Position numbers and translations under genes: made by a program. From CAYJFQ01 sp964369955 (GTDB lineage Bacteria > Bacillota_I > Bacilli_A > Erysipelotrichales > Erysipelotrichaceae), in NCBI GenBank assembly GCA_964369955.1, contig CAYJFQ010000004.1, positions 1-64,000 on the forward strand: 64,000 nucleotides of DNA, written 5' to 3'. Below, piece by piece: positions 9,687-18,047 of this stretch. Every line of letters begins with the position of its first letter. Position 1 is the stretch's first letter. Below the pieces are notes generated by a model. The model was not told the origin of the DNA and made no database searches. It saw nothing but the letters and a program-made list of their open reading frames with translations.

Positions 9687-9884
9687 CATTCCATATTTTT
9701 TGTTGAATCTTTCTACTCTACCAGCTGCAGCTGCGAAACGTTGACGTCCAGTATAGAATGGATGACACTTGCTACAAGTATCTACTTTAATATCTTTTGT
9801 TGTAGAACCTGTCTCAAACTCGCTGTTACAAGATGTACATAATACTTTAATCTTGTTGTAAGTAGGATGAATATTTTTCTTCAT
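9681..9884 (-). CDS. rpmE: 50S ribosomal protein L31 (zinc form)
   Basis: A 67-residue L31 of the zinc-binding C+ type: Cys16-x2-Cys19 and Cys37-x2-Cys40. The [12 protein letters not shown] segment and a C-terminal FNKKYGMK extension are typical. The presence of all four cysteines marks the zinc-replete paralogue. A strong GGAAGGAG precedes the ATG, with a hairpin just upstream that may be an autoregulatory leader. A terminator overlaps its stop codon. Confidence 0.97.
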   Translation of the reverse strand: MKKNIHPTYNKIKVLCTSCNSEFETGSTTKDIKVDTCSKCHPFYTGRQRFAAAAGRVERFNKKYGMK

Positions 9885-9898
9885 GTTTTTCTCCTTCC

Positions 9899-9929
9899 GC
9901 CTTAAACGGTATGTTGTTTAAAGTAAGGC
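9899..9929 (-). promoter_or_regulatory. Possible L31 autogenous leader hairpin
   Basis: In the rpmE 5' leader, GCC plus TTTAAAC upstream pairs with GTTTAA plus GGC across an 8-base loop, with a bulge, directly abutting the GGAAGGAG ribosome-binding site. Autogenous L31 leaders are known in bacteria; whether this one belongs to a known class is inference. Confidence 0.4.
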
Positions 9930-9983
9930 CTTAATATGATAACATAGGTAACATCTTAATGCAAGATATCAACTTGTGATATG

Positions 9984-9992
9984 TGCTATAAT
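9984..9992 (+). promoter_or_regulatory. Extended -10 promoter of RND gene
   Basis: TGCTATAAT (TGn plus a perfect TATAAT at 9987-9992) stands 37 bases before the RND start codon. No good -35 is visible, consistent with an extended -10 promoter. Confidence 0.55.
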
Positions 9993-10028
9993 CTTATTAT
10001 TGAATTTTAATTATGAAGAGGGGTCATT

Positions 10029-13000
10029 ATGATAAGAACTAGTGTCAAAAAAACCTATACGGTATTGGTAGGAATTGTGCTTGTGTTAATACTTGGGGCA
10101 ATATCATTTGTTAACTTAAAAACTGATTTATTACCATCAATTAATTTGCCTTATGTAGTAGTTGTTACTGCATATCCTGGGGCAACTCCTGAGAAAGTAG
10201 AAACTTCGGTTACTAGACCGCTTGAAACTGCTTTAGCTACAACTGGTGGCTTAAAAAATATCAGTTCCACCTCTAGTGAAAATGTTAGTGTTATCACTTT
10301 GGAGTTTTCTGATAATACTAATATGGATTCTGTATTAATTGAAATCAGTGGGGCTGTTGACCAGGTTAAAGGTAACTTTGATGAGATGGTTTCTTCACCT
10401 ACTTTTATGAAGTTAGATCCTAATATGTTACCAATAATTATGGCGAGTATCGATGTTAGTGGTATGGATATTCAAGAAATCTCGAACTATGCCAATGATG
10501 TAGTAATACCAGCCATTGAAAGAATTGATGGGGTAGCTAGTGTCTCTGCAGATGGGTTAACTCAACCACAGTTAAAAATTGTTTTAAACCAAGAAAAAAT
10601 TGATGAAATCAATGATGAGATGGTTAAGCATATCGACTCAGATTTATATGCTAGTAAGAGACAATTAAACAATGGGGTTAGTGCACTTAAATCCGCTAGT
10701 AATGAACTAGTTAAACAAAAGGATAAATTCTATACAGAACTATCAACAGCTTCTGTAGCTTTAGAAAATGCTATTGACACTTATAACACTTATCAAAATG
10801 ATTTAAATAAATATACAACAATAGTATTACTCTCACAAAATGAAATGGCTACTAGAATTTTAACTAATCTTGCAAGCTCTACAATCGGTGATACTGCACT
10901 TTATATTGAAAAGATGATTGAAGATGGAATTTTATTGCCTAGTGATAATCCACTGACAATTCCTGATAAACTAGCTTCACTATTAGAACAAAATACTATG
11001 ACCCTTGCCATGATGGGATATGATGTTAGTTCATCGTTTATCTTTGAGGATGATTTAATTAATCAATTAACAGTTGCGCAAATTAATCAAACAAACTCTC
11101 AACAACTAGTAAATAACTATTCTAAAATCAAAGAACAACTAACAACTCAATATAACACCCTTCAGAAACAAGAAATGGATGTAGTTACTGAGTTTACTAA
11201 AAATGAAGTTTCTCTTTCGAATCAAACTACTGAGTTAAATAATGCTCTGAAAGAATTTGAGAACGCTCGTGATCAGGCTTTAGATAGCGCTAATATTGAC
11301 TCAATCGTTACTCCTAAGATGATTTCCAATATTCTAATCGCTCAAAACTTTTCAATGCCTGCTGGTTATTTAGGTGAGGGTGATAATCGTTATACTGTTA
11401 AGGTTGGTGATGTGTTTACTGATGTTGAGCAGTTAAGTAGTTTATTGTTATTCGATTTAGGGATTGATGGTATGAGTCCTGTTTACTTAAGTGATGTTGC
11501 GGATATTACTTTAGGTGATAATAGTGATGAAAACTTTACAAAGGTTAATGGTAATGATGCGATTATTTTAACCGTTCAAAAGAATAGTGTTTCTTCTACT
11601 AATGAAGTGTCTTCTGATATTGCTAAAGAGTTCGCGAGATTACAAGATAATAATCCTGATTTAAATATTTCAACTTTTATGGATCAGGGTGTTTATATTG
11701 ATTTAATTACTGATAGCGTTATGGGCAACTTAGGTTGGGGTGCTTTGATCGCTTTAATTGTATTATGGATATTTTTAAAAGATATTAAGCCTACTTTAAT
11801 TATTGGAATTAGTATTCCAATTAGCTTATTATTTACAGTTGTTCTAATGTATTTTAGTAATGTTACTTTAAATATTATCTCTCTTTCTGGTTTAGCTTTG
11901 GGTGTTGGGATGTTAGTTGATAATAGTATTGTTGTTATTGAAAACATCTATCGTCTTAGGAAGGCAGGAGTTTCTGTTTATCGAGCTGCTGTTATGGGGG
12001 CTAGTGAAGTTGCTGGTGCGATTGCGGCTTCTACTTTGACAACTATTTGTGTATTCTTACCAATTGTTTTTGTTCAAGGTATTTCAAGACAGTTGTTTAC
12101 TGATATGGGGTTAACTATTGGTTACTCATTATTTGCGAGTTTATTGGTTGCTGTTACCGTTGTTCCAGCTTTTGCCTCAATGACTTTTAAAAACATTAAC
12201 GAAAAAGAACATCGTTGGTTTGATCGAATGGTTGATAAGTATGCGATATTGCTTGAAAAGTGTCTAAACCAAAAATGGATTGTTATTGTTTTAACTAGTT
12301 CATTATTAGTATTAAGTGGATTTGCAGTCTTTACAATGCCTACAAGTTTCATTCCTGAAATGGACTCAACTCAATTAAGTGCAGTGATTACTTTCCCTGA
12401 AGAAACTACTGAAGAGGAAGCTCAAGAGGAAGCTTTATTGATTGCTGATGAGTTATTAACTATTAATGATATTGACATTGTTGCGGTTATGGGTGATGGT
12501 GGTAATAGTTCATTTATGAGCCAATCTTCCGGTGGCGAAGGTCAAAGTATTTCTTTATATGTTCTACTTAAAGAAGATAAGAAATTGACTAACCTTGAAG
12601 TTAAGGATGAAATGATTAGACTTACTGAAGATAATAATGTCGAATTAGAGGTTACTACTTCTAATATGGATATCTCTGCTCTTGGTGGCAGCGGAATTGC
12701 AGTTAATATAAAGGGAAATAATTTAGATGTCCTTCAAGAGATCGCAACTGACCTTGGTACGAGCTTTAGAGCTATTGACGGTGTTGAGACAGTAATCGAT
12801 GGAACTCAAGAAAGGCAGGTTGAAACACGTGTCATAGTTGATAAAAACAAAGCTAGTGAATATGGATTAACAGTTGCGACAATTTACCAAGAAGTTGCTA
12901 ACTATTTAACTATTGAAACTAATAGTACTACTTTAAATATTGATTTAGATGAAATTTCTGTTGTTGTAAATAGTCCAGAAACTCCTGACTATCAGGGATT

Positions 13001-13781
13001 AGAAGACTTGGAAATTCCTACTTCCGATGGAAGTGTTAAATTGTCAAAGGTTGCAGAAATTGGTGAAGCTTACACCCCACAATCAATTAGTCGTGATAAT
13101 CAAGGAAGAACACAAACTGTTACAGCAAATATTAGTAGTACTCATAGCATTAACTTTGTCAATCAGGATATTGTAAAAGTTGTAGAGAATTATCAATTTC
13201 CTGAGGGTTATACTTATGAATTAACCGGAGAGAATGAAACTATTTCAAGTGCTATCTATGATTTAGTATTAATGATTTTATTAGCTATTACCTTTGTTTA
13301 CCTAATTATGGTTGCACAGTTCCAATCATTATTATCGCCTTTTATTGTTATCTTTACCATCCCTTTAGCTTTCACTGGTGGGATCATTGCACTATTTATT
13401 ACTGGGCTTGATTTAAGTGTTGTCTCAATGTTAGGGTTCTTAATTCTTTCAGGAGTTGTTGTCAATAATGGGATTGTCTTTGTAGATTATGTTAATCAAT
13501 TAAGACTTCAGGGCTTGAGTAAAAGAGAAGCTTTAATTCAAACTGGTAAGGCTAGAATCAGGCCAATCTTAATGACTGCCTTCACTACAATTCTTGCTAT
13601 GTCTACTATGGCCTTAGGTGGTGGTATGGCTGGCGCGTTAAATCAAGCAATGTCAATTGTCACAATTGGTGGGTTGTTGTATGCGACGATTCTCACCTTA
13701 TTCTTAGTACCAACAATTTATGACATAATTCATAAGAAAGAAATCAAAGATATTGATAAAGAAATTGGTGAAATAATCTAA
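10029..13781 (+). CDS. RND-family efflux transporter with coiled-coil insert
   Basis: A 1250-residue inner-membrane proton-driven exporter of the AcrB/SwrC superfamily. TM1 lies at residues 11-29, followed by the conserved porter start VVTAYPGATPEKVETSVTRPLE. Two groups of membrane helices surround GVGMLVDNSIVVIENIYR (TM4, near 625-642; one Asp of the AcrB Asp-Asp pair is Asn here) and SGVVVNNGIVFVDYVNQL (TM10, Asn in place of the AcrB Lys). Family members are usually ~1030-1060 residues; the excess is a helical, Gln/Asn/Lys-rich insert at about 195-425 in the first porter domain. No adaptor or outer-membrane partner gene is adjacent, as in monoderms. GAGGGG precedes the ATG. Substrate unknown. 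Confidence 0.92.
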   Translation: MIRTSVKKTYTVLVGIVLVLILGAISFVNLKTDLLPSINLPYVVVVTAYPGATPEKVETSVTRPLETALATTGGLKNISSTSSENVSVITLEFSDNTNMDSVLIEISGAVDQVKGNFDEMVSSPTFMKLDPNMLPIIMASIDVSGMDIQEISNYANDVVIPAIERIDGVASVSADGLTQPQLKIVLNQEKIDEINDEMVKHIDSDLYASKRQLNNGVSALKSASNELVKQKDKFYTELSTASVALENAIDTYNTYQNDLNKYTTIVLLSQNEMATRILTNLASSTIGDTALYIEKMIEDGILLPSDNPLTIPDKLASLLEQNTMTLAMMGYDVSSSFIFEDDLINQLTVAQINQTNSQQLVNNYSKIKEQLTTQYNTLQKQEMDVVTEFTKNEVSLSNQTTELNNALKEFENARDQALDSANIDSIVTPKMISNILIAQNFSMPAGYLGEGDNRYTVKVGDVFTDVEQLSSLLLFDLGIDGMSPVYLSDVADITLGDNSDENFTKVNGNDAIILTVQKNSVSSTNEVSSDIAKEFARLQDNNPDLNISTFMDQGVYIDLITDSVMGNLGWGALIALIVLWIFLKDIKPTLIIGISIPISLLFTVVLMYFSNVTLNIISLSGLALGVGMLVDNSIVVIENIYRLRKAGVSVYRAAVMGASEVAGAIAASTLTTICVFLPIVFVQGISRQLFTDMGLTIGYSLFASLLVAVTVVPAFASMTFKNINEKEHRWFDRMVDKYAILLEKCLNQKWIVIVLTSSLLVLSGFAVFTMPTSFIPEMDSTQLSAVITFPEETTEEEAQEEALLIADELLTINDIDIVAVMGDGGNSSFMSQSSGGEGQSISLYVLLKEDKKLTNLEVKDEMIRLTEDNNVELEVTTSNMDISALGGSGIAVNIKGNNLDVLQEIATDLGTSFRAIDGVETVIDGTQERQVETRVIVDKNKASEYGLTVATIYQEVANYLTIETNSTTLNIDLDEISVVVNSPETPDYQGLEDLEIPTSDGSVKLSKVAEIGEAYTPQSISRDNQGRTQTVTANISSTHSINFVNQDIVKVVENYQFPEGYTYELTGENETISSAIYDLVLMILLAITFVYLIMVAQFQSLLSPFIVIFTIPLAFTGGIIALFITGLDLSVVSMLGFLILSGVVVNNGIVFVDYVNQLRLQGLSKREALIQTGKARIRPILMTAFTTILAMSTMALGGGMAGALNQAMSIVTIGGLLYATILTLFLVPTIYDIIHKKEIKDIDKEIGEII

Positions 13782-13792
13782 ATAGATATGCA

Positions 13793-13828
13793 AATAAACT
13801 AGAGACAATAAAAAGTTTCTAGTTTATT
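13793..13828 (+). terminator. Terminator after RND gene
   Basis: AATAAACTAGA (13793-13803) pairs with TCTAGTTTATT (13818-13828) over a 14-base loop, followed by ATTT. The stem is A/T-rich and the T tract is short, so strength is moderate. Confidence 0.55.
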
Positions 13829-13834
13829 ATTTAT

Positions 13835-13850
13835 GAGACATAATTGTCTC
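13835..13850. promoter_or_regulatory. GAGACA/TGTCTC inverted repeat before orphan gene
   Basis: GAGACA (13835-13840) and TGTCTC (13845-13850) flank a 4-base centre, 43 bases before the ATG at 13893; TTATACT follows at 13861, a likely -10. It looks like an operator over or beside the promoter of the 178-residue gene. Confidence 0.5.
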
Positions 13851-13892
13851 GTATCACTTGTTATACTTCCTTTATAAACAAGGAGAAACAAT

Positions 13893-14429
13893 ATGAAAGC
13901 AATCAACGCAATTAACACAGTTAACAATTTACAAAAAGAATTATTTGGTAAAGCTCTGATTAATAGAGCTGTTAAAAAGTTTCTCATTTCCATTCTCAAC
14001 AATGAGAATGAAGAAACTAGTTTGTTATTTGACCAAATCATTACAACTAATTTTAGTGTTAGAGATTTCTATATCAATAATCCTAGAATTATCACTAACC
14101 AATATCTAAGTAATCTTAGTTATGAAATAATCAGCATTGACCAAACTTTAAATAGTGTTACTATCAAATTAACAGGTATAGATTTATCTTTAGTCAAAGT
14201 AGCTCATTTGTTTAGAGTCTTAACTCAAGAAGAAGTTAGTACTAATCGAATTCTTGAAGATTTTAAGAAAGAAGAATTTAATGGTCATCACACTTATTTA
14301 AAACTAGATTATCATTGGATTGAGGGTCAACCACTGCTCTATTACGGCTTTAACATTTTAAAACCTTTTCTTTCAAACCTTTCAAAAACTGTTGACCTTC
14401 AAAATATTGAAGTAAGGGATTGGCACTAA
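13893..14429 (+). CDS. Uncharacterised 178-residue protein
   Basis: I do not recognise this protein. It has no signal peptide, membrane segment or metal motif. It starts with a helical region (MKAINAINTVNNLQKELFG) and later contains predicted beta segments (LNSVTIKLTGIDLSLVKVAHLF, HHTYLKLDYHWIEGQPLLYY). It is probably cytosolic. It has a strong AAGGAG ribosome-binding site, its own inverted-repeat-containing promoter region and a strong terminator, so it is an independently regulated single-gene unit. The gene between the RND exporter and convergent mntP gives no functional hint. Confidence 0.75.
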   Translation: MKAINAINTVNNLQKELFGKALINRAVKKFLISILNNENEETSLLFDQIITTNFSVRDFYINNPRIITNQYLSNLSYEIISIDQTLNSVTIKLTGIDLSLVKVAHLFRVLTQEEVSTNRILEDFKKEEFNGHHTYLKLDYHWIEGQPLLYYGFNILKPFLSNLSKTVDLQNIEVRDWH

Positions 14430-14443
14430 TAGTGTCATCTCTA

Positions 14444-14474
14444 AAAAACTATCACTTAATGTGATAGTTTTTTT
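14444..14474 (+). terminator. Strong terminator after orphan gene
   Basis: AAAAACTATCAC pairs with GTGATAGTTTTT over a 5-base loop, followed by TT. A/T-flanked 12-base stem. Confidence 0.9.
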
Positions 14475-14497
14475 GTTAGCAACCTTATATATCTGAT

Positions 14498-15040
14498 TTA
14501 GGAGAATAGATGCTCAATTAAAATATTAAATCCAATACCGATAAGAATAATTCCGCCCATAATTTCAGCTTTAGATTTATACTTAATGCCAAATTTTGTG
14601 CCTATATTAATCCCTATTATTGAAAAAGTAAATGTTGTAATGCCAATAAATAATGCCGCAACAATAATATTGATGTTTAATAACGCAAGGGAAATACCAA
14701 CAGCTAAGGCATCAACGCTTGTAGCTATCGAAAGTATTAACATTGATTGTGATTCATCATTTTCATCACAATCAAAAGATTCTTTCAACATTTTTAAACC
14801 AATAAAACCGAGAAGAAAAAAGGATATCCAATGATCAAGACTTTTAATTAGATCATAAAATTGTCCTCCAATAAAATATCCAATAATTGGCATAAGCGCT
14901 TGAAATCCTCCGAAGTATAAACCAACTTCTAATGAATGTTTTAGTTTTACTTCCTTTAGTTTTACCCCTCTACAGATTGAAACAGCAAACGCATCCATAG
15001 ATACACCAATCGCAAGTAATAAAAGTTCAATAATTCCCAT
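14498..15040 (-). CDS. mntP: Manganese efflux pump MntP
   Basis: A 180-residue six-helix membrane protein of the MntP (DUF204) family that exports Mn2+. The repeated Asp-containing motifs are visible: LLLAIGVSMDAFAVSICRG near the N-terminus and LSIATSVDALAVGISLALL in the second half, the internal duplication typical of the family. No yybP-ykoY manganese riboswitch was recognised upstream. The start has only a distant AAAGGA; TATAGA lies 4 bases before the ATG. Divergent from the nitroreductase gene. Confidence 0.92.
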   Translation of the reverse strand: MGIIELLLLAIGVSMDAFAVSICRGVKLKEVKLKHSLEVGLYFGGFQALMPIIGYFIGGQFYDLIKSLDHWISFFLLGFIGLKMLKESFDCDENDESQSMLILSIATSVDALAVGISLALLNINIIVAALFIGITTFTFSIIGINIGTKFGIKYKSKAEIMGGIILIGIGFNILIEHLFS

Positions 15041-15205
15041 TATTTCTATACCAGTTCTTTCCTTTTAAATATTTTTTAATGTTGTTCAATTAATATTATA
15101 TCTCAAAGTTTTAAGTTGTAGCATTATAAATAGAAGTGTAACAATTTATAAATATTGAAATCAAAAAAATATTTATGGAATGTTAACCCTTGTTTCAGTT
15201 TTTAT

Positions 15206-15211
15206 TATGAT
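15206..15211 (+). promoter_or_regulatory. -10 box of nitroreductase-HAD operon
   Basis: TATGAT at 15206-15211 with TTAACC 17 bases upstream (15183-15188, four of six -35 bases). The predicted transcript start is about 20 bases before the ATG, behind TAGGAGG. The rest of 15041-15205 holds nothing I recognise. Confidence 0.4.
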
Positions 15212-15237
15212 AAAATATAAGGGTTAGGAGGTTAATT

Positions 15238-15732
15238 ATGGAAACAATTAAAAATCGTAGAAGTATTAGATCTTATACTAATCAAGCTATTGAAGAGGAA
15301 AAACTATTAGCTATCCTAGAGGCTGGTAGATTAGCTCCTTCTGCATTAAATCGCCAAAAGTGGCATTTTTATGTAGTTAGCAATCCTGAGAAGATTGCAC
15401 AACTACAAATAGATTGTCGTAATCAAAAATTTATTGGAGAGGCTCCTGTTGTTATCGTTATTTGTTCAACAGAAGAAAGAATAATGAGTTGTGGTCAAAA
15501 AGCTTCTAGTATTGATTGTTCGATTGTTTTAAGTTTTATGTTGCTAGAGGCTAATAATCAAGGTTTAGGTACGTGTTGGTTAGGTTCTTTTGAAGAGAGT
15601 GATGTTAAAAAGAATTTAGGGATTCCTCAAGAATATGTGGTTGTTGGTATTACACCGCTGGGTTATCCCAATGAGAATCCTGCTGCAAGGCCTCGCAAAT
15701 CATTAGAGGAGATTGTTACTTATGTTAAATGA
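15238..15732 (+). CDS. Nitroreductase-family flavoprotein
   Basis: A 164-residue FMN-dependent nitroreductase-fold protein. RRSIRSY at residues 7-13 and APSALNRQKWHFYVV near 37-51 are the FMN-binding signatures; GLGTCWLGSF and the C-terminal GITPLGYPNENPAARPRK complete the family pattern. It would reduce quinones, nitro compounds or similar acceptors with NAD(P)H; the physiological substrate is unknown. TAGGAGG lies 6 bases before the ATG. It overlaps the next gene by 11 bases. Confidence 0.9.
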   Translation: METIKNRRSIRSYTNQAIEEEKLLAILEAGRLAPSALNRQKWHFYVVSNPEKIAQLQIDCRNQKFIGEAPVVIVICSTEERIMSCGQKASSIDCSIVLSFMLLEANNQGLGTCWLGSFEESDVKKNLGIPQEYVVVGITPLGYPNENPAARPRKSLEEIVTYVK

Positions 15733-16555
15733 TATTAAACATATCTTTCTAGATATTGATGGCACTATATTAGATCATGATTATATTCCTGAGAGTGCCA
15801 TAATGGCTATTAAACAAGCTAAGACAAATGGTCATAAAATTTATATCTGTACTGGTCGTACGGTTGGCTTACTGCCTCAAAATGTCTTGGACATCATTGA
15901 GTATGATGGGATTATTTGTGCTAGTGGTTGTTATATTATTTTAAATGGACGTTTATTCTTAGATCATTATTTTGAGGAGACTTTAGCTGAAAAAATCTTA
16001 AAATTATTTGAGAATGAACCTACTGTTGGCTATTTTATTGACACCAAGTATTGTCTATTATTTAATGACTTGGCTGAAAAAAGTGTGCGTGTATTTGAGA
16101 GTAATGTTGTTGAATATGACCAAGCACTAATTCATTCTAAAAAACCATTTAAAGCTATGCGTTTTGATGGAAGTAAAGAATTGCCAGAAGCTAGTAAGTT
16201 CTCAATTCTATCAGATGACTTAGAAGCTATAAATAGAATTCTGCCACAATTGGAGGATGTTGCTTATTCTACTGGAATAATGCGTAATCTACAAACTAAT
16301 TACGTAGAAATCTCTCCTAAGAAAGTATCTAAAGAATCAGCTATTAAATATTTAGTTAATTGTCATGAGGTTCCTTATTCAGCTACAGTAGCTGTTGGAG
16401 ATAGTTTAAATGATTATGAAGCAATTAACTATGCCAACATTGGAATTGCGATGGGCAATGGTGATCAACGTTTAAAAGATATTGCCACTTTCACTACAGA
16501 CGATATAAAAGATGATGGTCTGATGAAAGCCTTTAAAAGAATTGGAGTTATTTAA
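15722..16555 (+). CDS. Cof-type HAD-superfamily phosphatase
   Basis: A 277-residue type IIB HAD hydrolase. The nucleophile motif FLDIDGTILDHD lies near residue 9, CTGRT is motif II, a C2 cap follows, and the acidic motif IV is AVGDSLNDYEAINYANIGIAMGNG. Such enzymes dephosphorylate sugar phosphates, FMN or pyridoxal phosphate; specificity cannot be told. ATG 15722 is preferred over a TTG at 15713 because GAGGAG is correctly spaced only for the ATG; it overlaps the nitroreductase stop by 11 bases, so the two are coupled. Confidence 0.9.
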   Translation: MLNDIKHIFLDIDGTILDHDYIPESAIMAIKQAKTNGHKIYICTGRTVGLLPQNVLDIIEYDGIICASGCYIILNGRLFLDHYFEETLAEKILKLFENEPTVGYFIDTKYCLLFNDLAEKSVRVFESNVVEYDQALIHSKKPFKAMRFDGSKELPEASKFSILSDDLEAINRILPQLEDVAYSTGIMRNLQTNYVEISPKKVSKESAIKYLVNCHEVPYSATVAVGDSLNDYEAINYANIGIAMGNGDQRLKDIATFTTDDIKDDGLMKAFKRIGVI

Positions 16556-16583
16556 AAAACAACCTACTTCTTGTAGATTGTTT
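16556..16583 (-). terminator. Terminator shared by HAD gene and ATP-grasp operon
   Basis: AAACAACCTAC (16557-16567) faces GTAGATTGTTT (16573-16583) over a 5-base loop. On the minus strand the stem is complete with one G-U pair and is followed by TTTTTT; on the plus strand there is one mismatch. The TAG stop of the ATP-grasp gene lies in the stem. Confidence 0.75.
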
Positions 16584-17445
16584 GATAAATATATTCTGCA
16601 TATAAACCACCGATATTAACATTGGTGGTTTTTTCTATTTCAGTAAAGAAAGCATTAGAATTGACCTCACAAAGAATTGGTTGATCATCTTCAGAAAACA
16701 AGATATCAATGCCTCCATAATCCATGTTTAAAGTACTAGCCACATTCTCAGCCATTTCTTTGAAAGTTGGAGGTAAGTTAACTACACTTCCACTTCCTTC
16801 TATTCCGACATTACTTCTGAAATCATTTTTTGATTCCCTCAACATCCAGGCGACAGCTTTTTTATTTATGACAATAACTCTCATATCTTTACCGCAACTA
16901 GATTTAATAAACTCTTGAAAGAGAAATGGTTTACTAATCAGTTGATTACTTAATTCTTGTAACTCTTTTTGATTGTTAACCAAATAAACTTGTTTACCTT
17001 TTGATCCATGTGCTTCCTTTATGACTAAAGGATACCCAAGATTATTAACTACTTCATCTAATAGTTGTTGGTCAAAATTTGCATCAACATAACAAAGTGG
17101 TGAAGAATAAGTCTTTGGCATTCTAATTCCTTGATCTGATAATGCTAGGTGAGTTAACAGCTTATCATCACAGATATTGATGACTTTTGGCGAATTAAAG
17201 ATTCTAATATTAGTTGTTTTTATTATTTCAAGTAGGTATTTATCTTTATCTAAATAAATAATAAAATCATATCCCTTTAAGTTACACACTATTTGGTCAG
17301 AAATATAACCCAATAAAAGATTAGCTTTTTTAACCTCTATTTCTACATTTAATCTTTTGAATTCTTCAGTTAATCTTTTAGTCTGATATTTAACTTCTTC
17401 ACTATAGCTATAGTTATTAATTAATATTAAGCCTCTATAAAACAT
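16564..17445 (-). CDS. RimK-like ATP-grasp ligase
   Basis: A 293-residue ATP-grasp protein of the RimK/glutathione-synthetase branch: an N-terminal pre-ATP-grasp domain, then LGYPLVIKEAHGSKGKQVYLV (near 145-165) for ATP binding, FLFQEFIKSS, DMRVIVINKKAVAWMLR, and the Mg2+-binding DILFSEDDQPILCEVNSNAFF (near 255-275). It should join a carboxylate to an amine, e.g. an amino acid to a peptide or cofactor. It is the last gene of a four-gene overlapping operon with a YczE-like membrane protein, a DUF2156 acyl/aminoacyltransferase-like protein and a P-type ATPase. Target unknown. Confidence 0.88.
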   Translation of the reverse strand: MFYRGLILINNYSYSEEVKYQTKRLTEEFKRLNVEIEVKKANLLLGYISDQIVCNLKGYDFIIYLDKDKYLLEIIKTTNIRIFNSPKVINICDDKLLTHLALSDQGIRMPKTYSSPLCYVDANFDQQLLDEVVNNLGYPLVIKEAHGSKGKQVYLVNNQKELQELSNQLISKPFLFQEFIKSSCGKDMRVIVINKKAVAWMLRESKNDFRSNVGIEGSGSVVNLPPTFKEMAENVASTLNMDYGGIDILFSEDDQPILCEVNSNAFFTEIEKTTNVNIGGLYAEYIYQTIYKK

Positions 17446-18047
17446 TTAAAGTTAAACCTTTCGTAGGCAATATCATAAAAGAAAGTAATAAGCTTTCCTA
17501 AAAATAAAAAACAGAAAATAGTTGAGAAAGTAGGAACACCACCAAAGCTAAGTCCTACAACTAAAAAGATTGCATCAACAAACCAACGAGCTACATAATA
17601 AGCTTTTTTAGATTTATGAGCAATGCCTAAGACCATTGAATCATAAGGTGAATTACCAACCTGACAAGCAATTAGAAAACCGACAGAAATAGAAATAACA
17701 AGTAATCCAATAGCCAATAAAATAAGTCTACTAATAAAATCTTCAGATCTTGTTAATAGACTTAAAGAAACTTCAACCCCAGCACTCATTAAAAAGGGAA
17801 TTAAAATCGTTCCAATCCCTAAAACTCTCGGATATAGAATACCACCAATTAATACCATCACAATCCCTGATAACATTGTTACAAGACTGTAACTGATGTT
17901 GAAGAATTTAGAAACACCTTGATAGTATACAGTTATCGGATCTGCCCCAAAGCCTGACAATTCACAGATTCCAATTCCAACCCCGATAATGAAGCCTGTA
18001 ACCATCATAATCAAAGTCTTAGTAATAAATTTTCTGCTAAGTTTCAT
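17427..18047 (-). CDS. YczE/YitT-like membrane protein
   Basis: A 206-residue membrane protein with about five helices, similar to the YczE/YyaS family: MVTGFIIGVGIGICELSGFGADPITVYYQGVS-type start, a GNSPYDSMVLGIAHK segment and ARWFVDAIFLVVGLSFGG. The biochemical role of the family is unknown. ATG 18047 shares one base with the TGA stop of the DUF2156 gene, with GGAGG 7 bases upstream. Its 3' end overlaps the ATP-grasp gene by 19 bases. Confidence 0.82.
   Translation of the reverse strand: MKLSRKFITKTLIMMVTGFIIGVGIGICELSGFGADPITVYYQGVSKFFNISYSLVTMLSGIVMVLIGGILYPRVLGIGTILIPFLMSAGVEVSLSLLTRSEDFISRLILLAIGLLVISISVGFLIACQVGNSPYDSMVLGIAHKSKKAYYVARWFVDAIFLVVGLSFGGVPTFSTIFCFLFLGKLITFFYDIAYERFNFKCFIEA

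Noticed and set aside
15041..15237. yybP-ykoY manganese riboswitch upstream of mntP
   Set aside because: No matching structure was recognised in the A/T-rich intergenic region.
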